The notes under the pieces are model-generated. The model ran no database searches. It was not told the DNA's origin and saw nothing but the letters and a program-made list of their open reading frames with translations. From NCBI GenBank assembly GCA_023382935.1, contig JAHDXL010000009.1:1-64000 (forward strand): a stretch of 64,000 nucleotides of DNA, written 5' to 3'. The stretch comes from Phycisphaerales bacterium (GTDB lineage: Bacteria > Planctomycetota > Phycisphaerae > Phycisphaerales > UBA1924). A program made the translations under genes and the position numbers. Below, piece after piece: positions 43,001 through 51,920 of the stretch. Numbering within the stretch: the first letter of the stretch is position 1; each line of letters starts with the position of its first letter.

Positions 43001-43771
43001 CGCTGCGATGTTGTCAACGGTGTGCTGCCCAGCACGGTGGTCAACCAACTCCAGAATGCACTGCCGGCTCAGGCGTCCGTGACGCTCGATGGCGGAACGG
43101 TCGCTGGCACGGACGTGATCGAGTTCCCCGTCGGCTACAAGTGGGAGTTCGGCGGCGAGAAGTTCGAGCAGGACAAGGGGTTCAAGTCGCTCAGCCTTGC
43201 CCTCGTGGTGTCCTTTGTCGCGATCTACCTGGCGCTGGTCGTGCAGTTCAACTCGGCGACGCAGCCCCTGCTCGTGTTCGCGGCGGTGCCGTTCGGGATC
43301 GTCGGCGGCCTGCTGGGTCTCGCCGTGATGGGCGCATCGTTCGGTTTCATGGCGTTCCTCGGCGTCGCCTCCCTGGCGGGCCTCATCATCTCGCATGTGA
43401 TCGTGCTCTTCGACTTCATCGAAGAGATGAAACACAAGGGCGAGCCGCTGCGCCACGCCGTCGTGGATGCCGGCCTCGCGCGGTTGCGGCCGGTGCTCAC
43501 GACCGTGCTCGCGTGCGTGGGCGGCCTGATCCCGCTTGCGAAGGACGGAGGCCCGCTCTGGGAGCCCATGTGCTACGTCCAGATCGCCGGGATGCTGGTC
43601 GCGACGCTGGTCACCTTGGTCATCGTGCCCGTGCTGTACGTGATCTTCGTCGAGGACTTGCACCTGGTGCAATGGGCGGTGGAGCCCGCGTCCCAGCCTG
43701 CCTCTACACCTGAGTCCGTGCGGCCCGCGCAAGCGCACCCAAGCGGAGAGCCAAGTCATGTGGGACATTGA
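40049..43771 (+). CDS. RND-family efflux pump, unusually long
   Basis: This 1240-residue protein carries the AcrB/CusA-type arrangement. It has an N-terminal helix (PIAWTAMISVLVWGVYAYLM), porter domains, and membrane helices near 510-680 (LIEAIVIVVLVSLVFMEWRS) and 1045-1200. Family motifs are PYPGAEAERVEQEVTRKIE and LIIALSLLVDAPVVAADAIN, the latter with the Asp of the proton-relay helix. It is about 200 residues longer than typical pumps. Much of the excess is in the first periplasmic part (roughly residues 170-300) and after residue 420. Substrate is unknown. It overlaps the adaptor gene by 4 bases and the phosphatase gene by 14. Confidence 0.9.
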   Translation: MNIPQLFVTRRPIAWTAMISVLVWGVYAYLMMPQRQDPIIPVVTGVITTPYPGAEAERVEQEVTRKIERKVAENPAVDHVKSISRPGMSIVYVELFETERNAELVWQDIRGKLGEIKDLPQAGGQPTQPTLNKDFGDSVAVMLTISSPPVSNLEIQLRARTIREAIEAHRALQATPATSKPEGERWTAVLVYPGTVARSHVVRMGRTLAQSLTEAGVARDVAIIEASSAGMLDVTLNPGKTGHDLQKQVGRWERQHVGADEFDPDVWQPFWITDLSTLESELRRHARDKYSYRELKDFADRIRDRLKQSHFVAQIDLIGNQEEQVWLSYSGHRLNQFGITPLAIIDRVQARNINIPGGKVELPDQNVVVRPTGEYASADQIGHTVMDVSSDGYPLYLRDLVEVTRGYESPANTMNFRTVKVPRDNRSPVSSTGSPEGRGEDLAPEHYELQTGRAITLSVRQVKGTNIADYDRDMNAAIAELRQLLPPDVRLERTSNEPQKVRDKIHGFNRNLIEAIVIVVLVSLVFMEWRSALLVAIAIPITIAMTLGLSQLVGIDLQQVSIAALIIALSLLVDAPVVAADAINRELAGGHPRHLAAWLGPKRLAHAVFYATLTNIVAFLPLLLVRGKTGDFIYSLPIVVSWSLLAAMLVAWTFCPLLGFYMLKGQRSLGAADGGRPVGGFPRLYKAFVERCIEHRVRTATIALVVLLAGALVCWRMIGTSFFPKDLHSVFTVNLDLPEGSPIRQTREIAMEAIRKIDALEGERISSYTTFVGAGGPRFWLSIEPEQRADNYAQILVHTVSKEETADIVARLKEELHLQVPESRVRTQMLETGPPIGIPVQLRIFGDDIQTLRDLAAQVKARMRAIPGTLDIHDDWGDPIFQMTLKVDSDRAALSGLTNRDVATTVSTGLSGTSISQLRERDKLVGIAMRLRPSERSELDDLNSLYVASASNDVRVPLSQIASFERQMITPKIRRRDHERCVTVRCDVVNGVLPSTVVNQLQNALPAQASVTLDGGTVAGTDVIEFPVGYKWEFGGEKFEQDKGFKSLSLALVVSFVAIYLALVVQFNSATQPLLVFAAVPFGIVGGLLGLAVMGASFGFMAFLGVASLAGLIISHVIVLFDFIEEMKHKGEPLRHAVVDAGLARLRPVLTTVLACVGGLIPLAKDGGPLWEPMCYVQIAGMLVATLVTLVIVPVLYVIFVEDLHLVQWAVEPASQPASTPESVRPAQAHPSGEPSHVGH

Positions 43772-45071
43772 AACCACGACCGCACTCCTGCGGCAGATGA
43801 GCGAAACCCCAGACGACCCTGAGAAGTTGCTCCGGCTCATCCTGACCCACGCCCAGGCAGCGCTCAACGTGCAGAGGGCGATCGTGCTCAGCCGAGACGG
43901 GCTGGAGTGCCCGCTGTTCAGGGTCGTCCTCTACGCCGAGTGCGATCCTCGGTATCCGCGCGCCGTCACATTTCGAGATGATCCGAACTCTACCCGAGGA
44001 GGAGGACTCCTGGCCGACCTGCTGTACGCGGGCCGGTTCCGCAGAGTGACGCCGCTGGTGTTCGACGATACGGAGCCGTCGCACGCGTTCCTCGAGGGCT
44101 GTCGATCACTTATGGCCTTTCCACTCTTCGATCACGGGGAGAGTCTTGGGATGGTCATACTGCTCGGGCCCTCGGACCGCGACTGCAGCGAGCCGGAGCT
44201 CTGTGCGCTTGCGATCATGGGCTCGCTGCTGCGGCGGGCGGACCGCGCCCATGCCCTCAAGAAGCGGCTCGAAGCCACCTGCCGCGCACTCGACGCCGAG
44301 TTGGCGGCGGCGGCGAGCGTTCAGCGCTGGTTATTGCCGCCCTCCGGTCCACCCATCCCCGGTGTCGGCACCGCCGCTTTGTATCGGACTGCCCAACAGG
44401 CGGGTGGAGACTACTACGACGCCGGGGAACTGCCCGACGGATCGTTCGGCGTACTCATCGCTGATGTGAGCGGGCATGGCGCGGCTGCCGCCGTCCTGAT
44501 GGCCATCCTCCGCACCATCGTCCATGATGAACTGGACCGCTCCCGAGTTGTAGGCCCGGCCGCGCTGCTCGACCACGCCGACGACCGGCTGTGTGCGCTC
44601 GGGTTGTCAAGCCGGGGAGCGTTTGTCACGGCGTTCTCCGCGTCCCTTGACACTGCCACCGGCAAGTTCAACTACTCGTGCGCCGGCCACCCTCCACCCC
44701 GATTGCTACGAGCGCGAGACAGGACCGTGCAATCGCTGAACCGGGCGAACACGCTCCCCCTGGGCGTGCTCGACGAACGACCGGCGCGAACCGAAGAGAC
44801 AGTCATGCTCGAGCCCGGTGACGCCGTTGTGTTCTACAGCGACGGCATTACCGAGGCGAAGTCACCGGAGGGGGAGTTCTTCGGGGTGGCACGTTTGGAC
44901 CAGGCGCTCCTCGATTTGCCGCACGCCGCACCGCCTGACGCGGCCGTCAATGCGATTGAAGCGGCCGTTGACCAATTCATGGGCACCGCACCCTTGCTCG
45001 ACGATCAGACTCTGCTCATAGTCGGATGGCACGGCGCAAACGCGACCATGCGCCTCCCCTCTCGCAGTTGA
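43758..45071 (+). CDS. GAF-domain PP2C (SpoIIE-type) phosphatase
   Basis: This 437-residue protein has an N-terminal GAF-like sensor (about 1-160, with CRSLMAFPLFDHGESLGMVILL), a short coiled coil, then a SpoIIE/PP2C domain. The domain shows ASVQRWLLPPSGPPIPGVG, AGGDYYDAGELPDGSFGVLIADVSGHGAAAAVLM (metal-binding Asp), YSCAGHPPP, PLGVLDE and VVFYSDGITEAKSPEGE. Such RsbU-like phosphatases act on anti-sigma-factor antagonists in partner-switching pathways. The start lies 14 bases inside the pump gene, so the two are translationally coupled. That is an odd partner for an efflux operon. Confidence 0.88.
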   Translation: MWDIETTTALLRQMSETPDDPEKLLRLILTHAQAALNVQRAIVLSRDGLECPLFRVVLYAECDPRYPRAVTFRDDPNSTRGGGLLADLLYAGRFRRVTPLVFDDTEPSHAFLEGCRSLMAFPLFDHGESLGMVILLGPSDRDCSEPELCALAIMGSLLRRADRAHALKKRLEATCRALDAELAAAASVQRWLLPPSGPPIPGVGTAALYRTAQQAGGDYYDAGELPDGSFGVLIADVSGHGAAAAVLMAILRTIVHDELDRSRVVGPAALLDHADDRLCALGLSSRGAFVTAFSASLDTATGKFNYSCAGHPPPRLLRARDRTVQSLNRANTLPLGVLDERPARTEETVMLEPGDAVVFYSDGITEAKSPEGEFFGVARLDQALLDLPHAAPPDAAVNAIEAAVDQFMGTAPLLDDQTLLIVGWHGANATMRLPSRS

Positions 45072-45090
45072 GAGGAACGCCTCGGCCACG

Positions 45091-45280
45091 ATGAACGGAG
45101 AAGGCGCAGATCGGCCTGAACCCCGCAAAGTCCCCGAACTGAAGCAGCGTTACGCCGAGACCTTCGGTTAGCCCATGCGGTCAAACCGAAAGCAGAATCT
45201 CGTCAAGCGGATCTTCTGGCGGATGCAGGCGCGCCGCGAGGCCGGGCTGACGGGACGGGCACGGCAGCGGGCGCCGGCTC
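45091..45280 (+). pseudogene. DUF2924-family remnant with in-frame stop
   Basis: The translation from 45091 reads PRKVPELKQRYAETFG, then TAG (45169-45171), then PMRSNRKQNLVKRIFWRMQA followed by RREAGLTGRARQR. It matches the DUF2924 fragment at 7091-7290 residue for residue in most places. The stop replaces a conserved Glu (GAG to TAG). The sequence ends within a couple of codons of the same RARQR position as the other copy and runs straight into the 3' end of the convergent PEP-CTERM-like gene. It is a transferred scrap and not functional. Confidence 0.75.
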
Positions 45281-45934
45281 TCACCGCCGTCGCCGTCCGC
45301 ACGCCAATGCTCCCAGCCCCAGCAGGGCCGCCGCGCCCGGTGCGGGAACCAAGGCCACCTGATACCCGTGCCAGCGCTCCCAGAACGGATCCGTCCATGT
45401 GATGCTGGTCATCGTCCCGATGAACTGGATCACCCCGTAGCCCTCCGATCCGATCAGCGCGTTGTTGGCCCCCTGCGTCATCGCGCCATTCCCGAAAAAC
45501 CCAGGCCCTTGGCTCAGGATGGTGAAAGGCTGGTTGAACGTCAGCACCGACAGCGCCCCCGGTGTCCCCAGGCTGCAGATCGCCATGTACGGATTCGTCA
45601 CTGCTGTCGAAAAGGTGATCGTGTACGTGTTCGGCGTGCCGCCTTCACACTGCAGGATGTCCGCCGCCGGAGGCGGGTTCCACACGCTTCCGCTCACGTA
45701 TGTTGACGCCGGGGTCCAGTAGTTGGTGCCGCCGGCCGTCTGGGCGCCCCACAGTTCACCCGAGAACGTGACGCCGACCGAGCCGATCGTTCCGCTGGCC
45801 GAGCCCGAAATGCCTGTCATCGCGGTGGTCCAGTCAGCCCACTGCACAAAGTTGGCCCGGGCAAGTGGGGCTGCCCCGCAGAGCAAGCCCACCGAAGCCG
45901 CCGCCAGCGAACGCCCAATCATCGATGCATGCAT
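45281..45934 (-). CDS. Exported PEP-CTERM-like protein
   Basis: This 217-residue protein has an N-terminal signal peptide (RSLAAASVGLLCGAAPLARAN). The middle is beta-rich and Gly/Thr/Ser-rich, with many aromatic residues. The C-terminal sorting tail is VPAPGAAALLGLGALACGRRRR: a Pro-containing motif, a hydrophobic helix and a basic end. Such tails target proteins to the envelope through exosortase-type processing, and the VPAPGAA variant is frequent in Phycisphaerae. The passenger domain is not recognised. The stop codon abuts the DUF2924 remnant. Confidence 0.8.
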   Translation of the reverse strand: MHASMIGRSLAAASVGLLCGAAPLARANFVQWADWTTAMTGISGSASGTIGSVGVTFSGELWGAQTAGGTNYWTPASTYVSGSVWNPPPAADILQCEGGTPNTYTITFSTAVTNPYMAICSLGTPGALSVLTFNQPFTILSQGPGFFGNGAMTQGANNALIGSEGYGVIQFIGTMTSITWTDPFWERWHGYQVALVPAPGAAALLGLGALACGRRRR

Positions 45935-46068
45935 CTCAAGACTCCTGATCGCAGAGAGTGATCGACCGAGGCCCGCACCGGGCCGCGTTGCCTTCCCTCT
46001 GCGCCGCCATCAGGTATCTCTCACACGAACGCCAATTTCCAGAGCGAGCGAGATGCTTGCCGCTCGGG

Positions 46069-47145
46069 TTACCGGGCCTCTCCGACCCGCACGATCTGGC
46101 ACGCCCACGTCAGGCCAGCCCCGAAGGCCAGCAGCAGGATCAACTGCCCCGCCACAAAACTCCCCGCGTTCCGCGCCCGGGCGAGCGCTATCGGCACTGA
46201 GGCCGCCGACGTATTGCCCACCTCCGCCACGTCCATTACCACCTTCGGCACGGCGATGCCCAGTTGCTCGCCCACGGCTGAGATGATCCTCGCGTTCGCC
46301 TGGTGCGGGATCGCCCACGCGATGTCGTCCGAAGTCAGCCCGGTTGCCGCCAACGCTGCATGCCCGGCCTCAACCATGCGCCGCACCGCCTGCCGGAACA
46401 CTCGCCCCCCGTCCAGTTTCAGGTAGTGCTGTCGCTCGGCCACCGTCGCGTTGGACGCCGGACTGCGGCTGCCGCCCGCGGGAATGCTGATGAGGTCAAG
46501 TTGCGTGCCGTCGGCCCCGGCGCCCGTGTATAGCAGTTCAAACACACCCCTCGCCGACACCACGCACGCCCCCGCGCCATCGCCAAACAGGATGCACGTC
46601 CGCCGGTCAGAATAGTCCGTCACGCGCGTGAGAATCTCCGCGCCGATCACCAGGACGTGTCGCGCCGCGCCCGCTCGCACGAGGGCATCGGCCGTATGCA
46701 GCCCGTACAGAAATCCCGAACAGCCCGCGTTGATGTCCATTGCGGCCGCTCCAAAGGCGCCCAGCATCTTCTGCACGATGCATGCCGTCGCCGGCACCGG
46801 TGAGTCCGGCGTCGCCGTCGCCACCAGGATCATGTCAATGTCGTCCGCGGTCAGGTGAGCGTCCTCGAGCGCTGCCGCCGCCGCGGAAAAGCCCAAGTCA
46901 CTGGTCGCGTGCAACTTGTCCGCACGCCGACGCGAGTGAATCCCCGTCCTCTCTGTAATCCACTCGTCGCTGGTGTCGACCAGCGACGACAGATCCGCAT
47001 TTGTGATCACGTCCTTGGGCAGGTAGTAGCCCAGCCCGGCAATCGCAGAAGTTCCCACCCGTGTGTGGCGCCCGCACGAACTGGTCGTGGATCGAGTCGT
47101 GGGGGCGATCGACCCAGGCACGCGCGGTGTTGCTTCGTTGTTCAC
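46069..47145 (-). CDS. fabH: Beta-ketoacyl-ACP synthase III
   Basis: This enzyme condenses acetyl-CoA with malonyl-ACP to start fatty acid synthesis. The catalytic triad is visible as Cys in DINAGCSGFLYGLH, His in WAIPHQANARI and Asn in VGNTSAASVP. The N-terminal signature is GLGYYLPKDVITNADLSSLV followed by DTSDEWITERTGI. A GTG at 47145 gives 358 residues, with about 30 residues before the family sequence starts. A GTG at 47055 would give a more standard 328-residue protein, and neither has a strong ribosome-binding site. The start is therefore uncertain, while the identity is firm. Confidence 0.9.
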   Translation of the reverse strand: MNNEATPRVPGSIAPTTRSTTSSCGRHTRVGTSAIAGLGYYLPKDVITNADLSSLVDTSDEWITERTGIHSRRRADKLHATSDLGFSAAAAALEDAHLTADDIDMILVATATPDSPVPATACIVQKMLGAFGAAAMDINAGCSGFLYGLHTADALVRAGAARHVLVIGAEILTRVTDYSDRRTCILFGDGAGACVVSARGVFELLYTGAGADGTQLDLISIPAGGSRSPASNATVAERQHYLKLDGGRVFRQAVRRMVEAGHAALAATGLTSDDIAWAIPHQANARIISAVGEQLGIAVPKVVMDVAEVGNTSAASVPIALARARNAGSFVAGQLILLLAFGAGLTWACQIVRVGEAR

Positions 47146-47380
47146 AAGCGCACTGTATCCCTGCCGGGTCTGCCCGCCCTTTGCAGACCTGGCGTACGCG
47201 ATGTGTTCGCGCACTTTTCGCACACGCTCCGGGCACGTTCCGCCGCCAGCCATCGACAGGACTCACGAGCACTTCCACGCCGCGCGCGCTCTTCCTTCTT
47301 CACTCCTCTCTCTTCCCTTGTGTCGATTCGCCGTCGGTCTACAATCGGAATGGCCCCCCCAAGACGCGAAGGGAGACCCC

Positions 47381-49621
47381 ATGAACATGTTGGCGTTCGT
47401 TCGCTCGACCTGGTGCCTGAGCCTGTCCAGTCTCATGGCCTGCGCCGTAGCCGCCTCTTCTCCTCCATTCGTAACCCCGACTCTCCCTCAAAGGGGCGAC
47501 CCGAGTTCGTTCGTCCTGCCACCCGACGGCCCACCATCTGCGGCCATGCAGGCCGTCGAAACTGAGGCCTCGCTTCCACCCCGGGCCGAACTCGACCTCC
47601 AGGTAGTCTGCGTCTCTCGCACGCCACGCTACCCGCGTTATGACCCCCTTTACACCTATTACTGGATCACCGAGCCCGGTGGCTATGGCCCCTATCGGTT
47701 CTCGGCCGCCACCGGCCTGGGCAGCGGGCAGAACGCCTCCACGCAGCGTTGGCCCAACGTCGGGCAGACCGTCTCCTACACCGCCACGGTGCGCAACCGC
47801 GGCACCCTCGCCTACTCAGGGAGCGTCGAAGGTACGTGGACGGTCGACGGCGTTCCGGTCAGCGTTGTGCCACAAACGCTCAGTCTGGCTCCCCGGCAGA
47901 CCGCCACTTACGCACTCCAAGTCACTTGGGACGGGCTCGATCACAACATCCACTTTGCGATCGACGCGGCCGATGATCGCCCCGACAACAACGACTTCAG
48001 CCTCACCAGTCTCTCGGTCGCTTTCCTCTCCTACGCGGATCGCTCCTACATCGACGCTTTCCGCGTTCAGTCGGCCTCCTATCCCAACGCCATCACCGAC
48101 GACTTCTTCGACTGGCTCAATGCCCACATGGATCGCTTCAACCAACTCTTCGAGGCTACGAACTGCAACAAGCGCGTCCATTTCGACGTTCTGGCCGAAC
48201 TCGAAGATTCCGCCTCCGACCCAACCGATCCAGCACGCATCAACTTCGCGATCTTTCCCTTCCGCTACCGCGCCGGCGAAGGCTCGCTTCGCCTGTCCGG
48301 GTATTACGATCCGTCCGAAGACCTCGACTACGGCCTACTCCACGAAATGGGCCACCAACTCGGTCTGATCGACCTCTACCGCCTGAACGTCAGTTCTGCC
48401 CAGAACCAGGTGTCGGGCCAGCCATACGCCGCCACTTCAGACTTGATGAACGGCGTTTCTCACTTTCTCTCCGAGCACTCCGCCAACGCGATGAACCACT
48501 GGCTCTACAAGGCCCACGGATACTACGGGCAGTTTCTCTACCAGATGCCCGATCAGGTCAAGATGCGATTCGTCGGCTACGACGGCGCCCCCCTCGCCGG
48601 CGCGCAGGTGCGCGTCTACCAGAAGGCCGAACGCCCCGGCCAGGGCGAGGTCATCACCAACCAGGTCAAGTTCAGTGGCGTCACCGACGACAACGGCGAG
48701 TGGCTGGTCCCCAACGTGACCATCAACCCTGCCTACGTGCCCACCACCCACGCCGGAGACACCCTGCGCAACAACCCATTCGGCTACGTCGCCGTCATCG
48801 GCACCAACGGACTGCTTCTCTTTCAAGTCGAGCACCAGGGGCGCAGCGACTACACATGGCTGGAGATCACCGACGTCAACAATGCCTACTGGGCCGGCCA
48901 GACCGGCACTGCCACCTTCGAGCGTCAACTCGCGCTGGGCGGAAGCACCCAGTACTTCCCACCGCTCGATCTGACCGAGGGCAATGCGGACAGTTGGTAT
49001 GCCTGGGCCGCCGATGGTGTTCTCACGCTCTCTAATGACACCTTTGCCCAGGTCGGAAATTACTCGCTCAAGTACCACGCGACCGGCGGATTTGACAACT
49101 CGGCGCTTTATCCGGCCGACCGCATCGCCTCGTGGGATCTGGGCGCCGTCCAGAACATTCACATGCGGGCTTACGCGGTCAACCCCAACTTCGGTTTCCA
49201 GGAGGGCAGCCCTTGGGTCATCCTTCGCTCGCCCGGAGGCTACCTGGAGTTGCGATCAACCAACGATGCGATGAACCAGGCGATGGGTCAGTGGCGCCCG
49301 TTCGTCATTCCGATCGCAGGCGATTCTCAATGGGCCCGCACCGTTCACGGCACCTTCGATATCGAGCAGGTGCAGTCGATCGAAGTTCACATCGATACTT
49401 GGGGCGCCGGGTTCACGGCCTGGATTGACGGGCTGCGATTTGACCCGCCGGTGTGCCCGGGAGATTACAACGCCGACGGCAGCATCGACGTTTTTGACGT
49501 GCTCGGCTACCTCAACGACTGGTCGAGCGCCGCTCCCCGAGCCGACATCACCGCGGACGGGGTGCTGGACGTCTGGGACGTGCTCAGGTTGCTCAACTCC
49601 TTCTCGTCGCAGTGTCAGTAA
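47381..49621 (+). CDS. Secreted zinc metalloprotease-like protein with dockerin-like tail
   Basis: This 746-residue protein begins with a signal peptide (MNMLAFVRSTWCLSLSSLMACAVAAS). A CARDB-like beta domain (VGQTVSYTATVRNRGTLAYSGSVEGTW) precedes a metalloprotease segment with LLHEMGHQLGLIDLY (HExGHxxG zinc site). A C-terminal carbohydrate-binding-like region follows. The tail has CPGDYNADGSIDVFDVLGYL and ADITADGVLDVWDVLRLL, two EF-hand/dockerin-like calcium repeats ending in SSQCQ, a hallmark of Phycisphaerae exported proteins. I chose the ATG at 47381 (GGGAG upstream). The substrate is unknown. Confidence 0.82.
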   Translation: MNMLAFVRSTWCLSLSSLMACAVAASSPPFVTPTLPQRGDPSSFVLPPDGPPSAAMQAVETEASLPPRAELDLQVVCVSRTPRYPRYDPLYTYYWITEPGGYGPYRFSAATGLGSGQNASTQRWPNVGQTVSYTATVRNRGTLAYSGSVEGTWTVDGVPVSVVPQTLSLAPRQTATYALQVTWDGLDHNIHFAIDAADDRPDNNDFSLTSLSVAFLSYADRSYIDAFRVQSASYPNAITDDFFDWLNAHMDRFNQLFEATNCNKRVHFDVLAELEDSASDPTDPARINFAIFPFRYRAGEGSLRLSGYYDPSEDLDYGLLHEMGHQLGLIDLYRLNVSSAQNQVSGQPYAATSDLMNGVSHFLSEHSANAMNHWLYKAHGYYGQFLYQMPDQVKMRFVGYDGAPLAGAQVRVYQKAERPGQGEVITNQVKFSGVTDDNGEWLVPNVTINPAYVPTTHAGDTLRNNPFGYVAVIGTNGLLLFQVEHQGRSDYTWLEITDVNNAYWAGQTGTATFERQLALGGSTQYFPPLDLTEGNADSWYAWAADGVLTLSNDTFAQVGNYSLKYHATGGFDNSALYPADRIASWDLGAVQNIHMRAYAVNPNFGFQEGSPWVILRSPGGYLELRSTNDAMNQAMGQWRPFVIPIAGDSQWARTVHGTFDIEQVQSIEVHIDTWGAGFTAWIDGLRFDPPVCPGDYNADGSIDVFDVLGYLNDWSSAAPRADITADGVLDVWDVLRLLNSFSSQCQ

Positions 49622-49655
49622 TTCGAGAGGACCGGCGCCGTTCGTTCACAACAAA

Positions 49656-49692
49656 AGGACCGTCGACCCCGGGCGACGGGGTCGACGGCGTG
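49656..49692 (-). terminator. Rho-independent terminator of the M28 peptidase gene
   Basis: An 11-base perfect stem, CCGTCGACCCC (49660-49670) with GGGGTCGACGG (49678-49688), has a 7-base loop. Read on the minus strand it is followed by TCCTTTTG. It lies about 25 bases beyond the minus-strand peptidase stop, and it can also stop convergent transcription from the metalloprotease gene. Confidence 0.65.
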
Positions 49693-49714
49693 CGTCTGTT
49701 ACTTGTCCGCGACG

Positions 49715-51643
49715 TCACGTGCCTTGGAGGGTGACGTCGAGCGTCACTTCCTCGCCGTCACGCAGGACGCCGATCTTGATCTTGTCTCCAGGGTTGTGCT
49801 TCTTGAGCATCTCCATCCATGCCTGGATGTCGGCAATCTTCTGCCCATCCCAGCGGATGAGCCGATCGCCGGGCTTGACGCCGCCCTCGGCTGCCGATCC
49901 GCCGGCGGTCACGTCTTCGATCAGCACCCCCTCGCCCTCCTCGCTGTATCCGGGCATGATGCCGAAGCGGACCTTGATCTCGCTGCGTGCCGCCTGTCGG
50001 CGCGGCTCACGCTGCGGGGACGAGAAACTGAACCGCTCAGGCCTCTGCGCGGCCGCGAACGCGATCTTCTCGAACAGATCGATCGTCATGACCGCGCCTT
50101 CACGGTTGATCTGGTCGGACGTGTCGCGGGGCGTGTGATAGTCAGCGTGGAAGTCGGCAATGATGCCGAACAGCACGGGAATCTGCTTGGCCAGGAACGA
50201 ACTGTGGTCGCTGGCGCCGTTCAACTGGTCCGATTGCACCACCGTGAGCGGGGTGTCGGCGAAGAAGGGCTGGAGCCACTCCTTCATGCCCTCACCCGAG
50301 GAATAGCCCGACACGCTCAGGCGATTGTCCTTGATGCGCCCGATCATGTCGAAATTGATCATCAGGGCGTGGTCGTCAATCGGGACGATGGGGTTGTTGG
50401 CGTAGAAGCGAGAGCCGTGCAGACCCGACTCCTCCCCCGAAAACGCGATGAAGAGGATGGAGCGGGCGCTGGCGTCGGTCGGCAGCGCGTCGTAGGCACG
50501 CTTCAACTTGTCGGAGAGCAGCAGGATTCCGGCCGATCCCGAGGCGTTGTCGTCGGCGCCGGGGTGCAGTTCACCGGGCCCTGAGCGAGAGCCGAAGTAA
50601 CCCATGCCAAGATGGTCGAGATGCGCGCCGATGACGATGAACTCGTCGGCCAGCGGGCCGCGACCGGGCAGCAGCGCCCCGACGTTCTGGGCCATGGTTT
50701 GCTCGCGCTCGATCCTGGCCTCGAGCGAGGCCGTTCCCGTGAGATCGGCGATGATGCGGCCATCGTCAGCAAGTCTGCGCAAATCGACGAGCGAACGCTT
50801 CTGCGGATCGGCCGCTGCGACGAGTCGTTCACCGGCTTCCGTGGTCATCATGAGCACCGGCACATCGAGCACCCGCCCACCTGATGACTCGACATCGGTC
50901 AGTTGGCCGGCGCGTGGGTCGCTTGTGCCGGGGGGGTTGATGATGATGACGCCCGCAGGGTTGTGTTCCTTGATCGCCTGCATCTTGCTGGCGAAGTTGG
51001 CCCTGGGTGACCAGCCGCGACCGGTGGCCCAGCGGCTGTTGCCCTCGTCATTCACCGGCTCGAAGCGGAAGACAAGTGCAATCTTGCCGGACAAGTCGTC
51101 ATTGTCGAAACTCTGATACCCGTCTGGTCCCTCCTTGATCGAGTACCCGACGAAGACCATCGGTCCGCTGACCTGACCGGACGGACCGAGCCCAGTGACG
51201 GAGAAGTCCTTGCCTGGTTCGAGGATGAGGGTTTTGCCGCCGACGTCGAACGAGAGTTTCTGGACAGTGGCCTTGTCGGAACCGCCGAGCGGAAACGGCT
51301 GACGGTAACTGGAGCGGGGGGTGATGACCTCGCTGCCATCGGCGGCGCGGGTGCTGGTTGGAAAGGCTGGTTCGAGGCCGTACTGGCGGAAATAGTACTC
51401 GACGTAGTCCATGGCGCGTTCCATGCCGGCCGAGCCGGGGACGCGACCTTCCATGTATGGACTGGCGAGGATGGTCAGGTGGTCGTTGTAGACGTTGCGT
51501 TCGGCGGCCGAGACGCTGTTCGTTCGATCAGCGGCAGATGGTGTGGACGGCCGGACTTCGTTGAACGCGGCCTGGCTCACAAAAGCGGCGCACCCGAAAA
51601 CGGTCAGCCCAAGGGCGACGAACGAGGCGGTTGGGTTTTTCAT
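49715..51643 (-). CDS. M28-family aminopeptidase with PA and PDZ domains
   Basis: This 642-residue exported protein has a signal sequence (FVALGLTVFGCAAFVSQAA). A PA insert (about 120-290, GPMVFVGYSIKEGPDGYQSF) precedes the M28 zinc peptidase core. The metal ligands are visible: IGAHLDHLG (His), GADDNASGSAGI (Asp), FIAFSGEESGLHG (Glu-Glu), MINFDMIGR (Asp) and GASDHSSF (His). A PDZ domain closes the protein (VLIEDVTAGGSAAEGGVKPGDRLIRWDGQKI). It should remove N-terminal residues from peptides in the periplasm. ATG 51643 is chosen over an upstream in-frame ATG because the signal peptide starts there. Confidence 0.9.
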   Translation of the reverse strand: MKNPTASFVALGLTVFGCAAFVSQAAFNEVRPSTPSAADRTNSVSAAERNVYNDHLTILASPYMEGRVPGSAGMERAMDYVEYYFRQYGLEPAFPTSTRAADGSEVITPRSSYRQPFPLGGSDKATVQKLSFDVGGKTLILEPGKDFSVTGLGPSGQVSGPMVFVGYSIKEGPDGYQSFDNDDLSGKIALVFRFEPVNDEGNSRWATGRGWSPRANFASKMQAIKEHNPAGVIIINPPGTSDPRAGQLTDVESSGGRVLDVPVLMMTTEAGERLVAAADPQKRSLVDLRRLADDGRIIADLTGTASLEARIEREQTMAQNVGALLPGRGPLADEFIVIGAHLDHLGMGYFGSRSGPGELHPGADDNASGSAGILLLSDKLKRAYDALPTDASARSILFIAFSGEESGLHGSRFYANNPIVPIDDHALMINFDMIGRIKDNRLSVSGYSSGEGMKEWLQPFFADTPLTVVQSDQLNGASDHSSFLAKQIPVLFGIIADFHADYHTPRDTSDQINREGAVMTIDLFEKIAFAAAQRPERFSFSSPQREPRRQAARSEIKVRFGIMPGYSEEGEGVLIEDVTAGGSAAEGGVKPGDRLIRWDGQKIADIQAWMEMLKKHNPGDKIKIGVLRDGEEVTLDVTLQGT

Positions 51644-51920
51644 GCTGGCTTGGCTCCCTGCGGAAAGTTGAGTCCTGTCGGGCGACAGTGTAGCAAATCC
51701 CATCGGTTCAACCTACATCCTGTCGGAAGTCGCACCGGATGAACTCTGTGGTATGGGACGCGTTAGGAAGTGACGGTCGAAAGTGTCACCATTGGGCAAG
51801 GAGTGCCCTTTGCGAGGGAGCGGTCGGCGTCACCGGAGCCGCTGCTGGTCGAAGTGCCCGGAACCTGATGGCGCCGACGTCGCGCTGAGAGCCAGAGCCC
51901 TTGAACGTAGACTTTGCACC

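Noticed and set aside
42701-43867. A 388-codon minus-strand frame opposite the RND pump gene
   Set aside because: It has His/Arg/Gln-rich composition without motifs, and the pump is unambiguous on the other strand.
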